Below are positions 6,046-6,899 of a DNA stretch of 6,899 nucleotides, piece after piece. The position numbers and the translations under genes are program-made. Below the pieces are notes generated by a model. It made no database searches and had not been told where the DNA came from. It saw nothing but the letters and a program-made list of their open reading frames with translations. The stretch's first letter is position 1; each line of letters opens with the position of its first letter. Source of the stretch: CALBZH01 sp964538515 (GTDB lineage: Bacteria > Desulfobacterota > Syntrophobacteria > Syntrophobacterales > Syntrophobacteraceae); the NCBI GenBank assembly GCA_964538515.1, contig CAZIEW010000108.1, forward strand, positions 1-6,899. Reading direction: 5' to 3'.

Positions 6046-6731
6046 CCGAGGCAAGCCGGATTGCAGGGTGTGGCAAGGCCTGTCAGGTGAAAATCTGCGG
6101 TCTCACGCGGGTGGACGAGGCCGTCGGGTGCGCGGATTTGGGGGCTGATGCCATCGGTTTAGTGTTTTTCCCGAAGAGCCCTCGTTTCGTAACGGACGAG
6201 CAGGCGAACGCCATCGCCCTCGCCTTGCCGCCGCATGTGGCCAGGGTCGGAGTGTTCGTGAACGAAAGCTTCGAGACGGTTACTCAGAAGATCCGGGATT
6301 GCGGACTGACGGCGGTCCAGCTTCACGGGAAAGAGTCGCCTCCAATGGCGGCCCGGCTGATGGATCGAGGCGTACGGGTGCTCAAGGCGCTATTCCCCAA
6401 TGCCAGCCCGGGATTCGATGCTGCTGACCAGTATGCGGTGACGGCCTTCCTGGTGGAATGTGCGGGAGGCGTCTTGCCGGGAGGAAACGCCATGGGCTGG
6501 GACTGGGGGATGGCCAGGGCCTTTGCCGAGGCTCACCCCACCATTCTGGCAGGAGGATTGACTCCAGGGAACGTGGCCGATGCCATTCGGCAGGCATGCC
6601 CGGATGCCGTCGATATCAGCTCCGGGGTCGAGGCGAAGCCCGGTCGAAAGGACCTCCAAAAGGTTAGAGAATTCCTGCGCGCGGTTCGAGACCTTGGTGG
6701 AGCCGAGAACGCTCGCTCGGTCTTTTCCTGA
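6042..6731 (+). CDS. trpF: Phosphoribosylanthranilate isomerase, with atypical catalytic loop
   Basis: TrpF isomerises phosphoribosyl-anthranilate to the substrate of TrpC. The 229-residue barrel shows KICGLTRVDEA with the general base Cys19, GLVFFPKSPRFV, ARVGVFVNES, VQLHGKE, and the phosphate-binding AGGLTPGNV and VDISSGVEAKPGRKD. It departs from the usual form at the general-acid loop. Typical enzymes read like LLD followed by GG(T/S)GKTFDW. Here residues 136-155 read FLVECAGGV then LPGGNAMGWDW, with Glu139 where the catalytic Asp is expected. The GTG start overlaps the trpC stop and has GAGGGG (6028-6033) upstream. This adds about 14 residues before the usual start; an internal GTG at 6087 with AAGG upstream (6075-6078) is an alternative giving a standard length. 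A tail of about 20 residues follows the last barrel helix. The other family motifs make the assignment firm. Confidence 0.93.
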   Translation: MTEASRIAGCGKACQVKICGLTRVDEAVGCADLGADAIGLVFFPKSPRFVTDEQANAIALALPPHVARVGVFVNESFETVTQKIRDCGLTAVQLHGKESPPMAARLMDRGVRVLKALFPNASPGFDAADQYAVTAFLVECAGGVLPGGNAMGWDWGMARAFAEAHPTILAGGLTPGNVADAIRQACPDAVDISSGVEAKPGRKDLQKVREFLRAVRDLGGAENARSVFS

Positions 6732-6788
6732 TGGTGAATCCCGGAGGGGCGGAATACCTCAAAACACCTTGCAGCCGCAGTCTTCTCA

Positions 6789-6817
6789 TGGTCATCCGGT
6801 TTGCTTTGTGGTATGAA
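6789..6817 (+). promoter_or_regulatory. Weak candidate promoter downstream of trpF
   Basis: TGGTCA (6789-6794, four of six matching TTGACA) and TATGAA (6812-6817, four of six matching TATAAT) are 17 nt apart and would start transcription about 42 nt before the next gene. The gap 6732-6865 shows no intrinsic terminator for the trp operon, so the next gene may also receive read-through transcripts. Matches of this quality occur by chance. Confidence 0.3.
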
Positions 6818-6865
6818 TAAACACGAGCCATTGGAACTATTGATTGTGGCCAGGCGAGGAACCGG

Positions 6866-6899
6866 ATGTTCTTCTTTATTGGCGGCGTGCAGCCCAAGA
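6866..6899 (+). CDS. Start of a gene cut by the window end; possibly a small zinc-ribbon protein
   Basis: Eleven codons are visible, MFFFIGGVQPK, starting at ATG 6866 with GAGGA (6856-6860) 5 nt upstream. The frame is still open at the window end. From memory, small bacterial proteins with a zinc-ribbon fold begin in this way (MFFFIGG, I or V, QP), with CPxC pairs later; none of those cysteines is inside the window. The start does not resemble TrpB or TrpA, so the trp operon does not continue directly into trpBA. Both the gene and its family are tentative, because only 34 bases can be read. Confidence 0.5.
   Translation, partial: MFFFIGGVQPK

Noticed and set aside
6732..6865. A terminator for the trp operon after trpF
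   Set aside because: Only a 4-pair GAGG/CCTC stem (6744-6760) and a weak AGCCA/TGGCC-like dyad (6827-6850) are present, and neither is followed by a T-run.
1..6899. CRISPR arrays, tRNA or rRNA genes, insertion sequences or phage genes
   Set aside because: No spaced repeats, tRNA-like cloverleaf, transposase motif or target duplication was seen on either strand.

Overview
The window carries a tryptophan-biosynthesis operon of a GC-rich, Gram-negative-type bacterium. All genes are on the + strand, in the order aroF-trpE-trpG-trpD-trpC-trpF. A 5' leader with a classical ribosome-mediated trp attenuator precedes the operon. The host cannot be named from sequence alone. The GC content (about 60% by eye), a Thermotoga/Bacillus-type DAHP synthase heading the operon, a branched-chain-amino-acid-type binding protein upstream and the unusual TrpF motif together fit a Desulfobacterota (Syntrophobacter-like) bacterium. 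That assignment is inference.

Layout. Positions 2-643 hold the 3' part of a periplasmic substrate-binding protein gene of an ABC transporter (LivK-like). Positions 644-994 are the operon control region. They contain a promoter with a perfect TTGACA -35 box, a 30-codon leader peptide (730-822) with Trp-Arg-Trp-Trp, competing RNA stems, a strong intrinsic terminator (855-891) and a further hairpin (875-906) that excludes the terminator. Positions 995-6731 hold six structural genes, closely spaced or overlapping except for an 80-nt gap between trpD and trpC. Positions 6732-6865 are intergenic with a weak candidate promoter. Positions 6866-6899 hold the first 11 codons of another gene, possibly a small zinc-ribbon protein. 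trpB and trpA are not seen: the gene after trpF does not begin like either.

How the parts work together. AroF commits erythrose-4-phosphate and PEP to the shikimate pathway. TrpE and TrpG make anthranilate from chorismate and glutamine. TrpD adds phosphoribosyl, TrpF isomerises the product and TrpC closes the indole ring to give indole-3-glycerol phosphate. The final step (TrpAB) must be encoded elsewhere. The leader couples transcription of the whole set, including the first enzyme of the aromatic pathway, to charged tRNA-Trp. AroF and TrpE also retain the regions known in their families for allosteric control. The most distinctive points are the trpL-type attenuator in front of aroF, the extra hairpin that competes with the attenuator's terminator, and a TrpF whose catalytic Asp position reads Glu within an atypical LPGGN loop.
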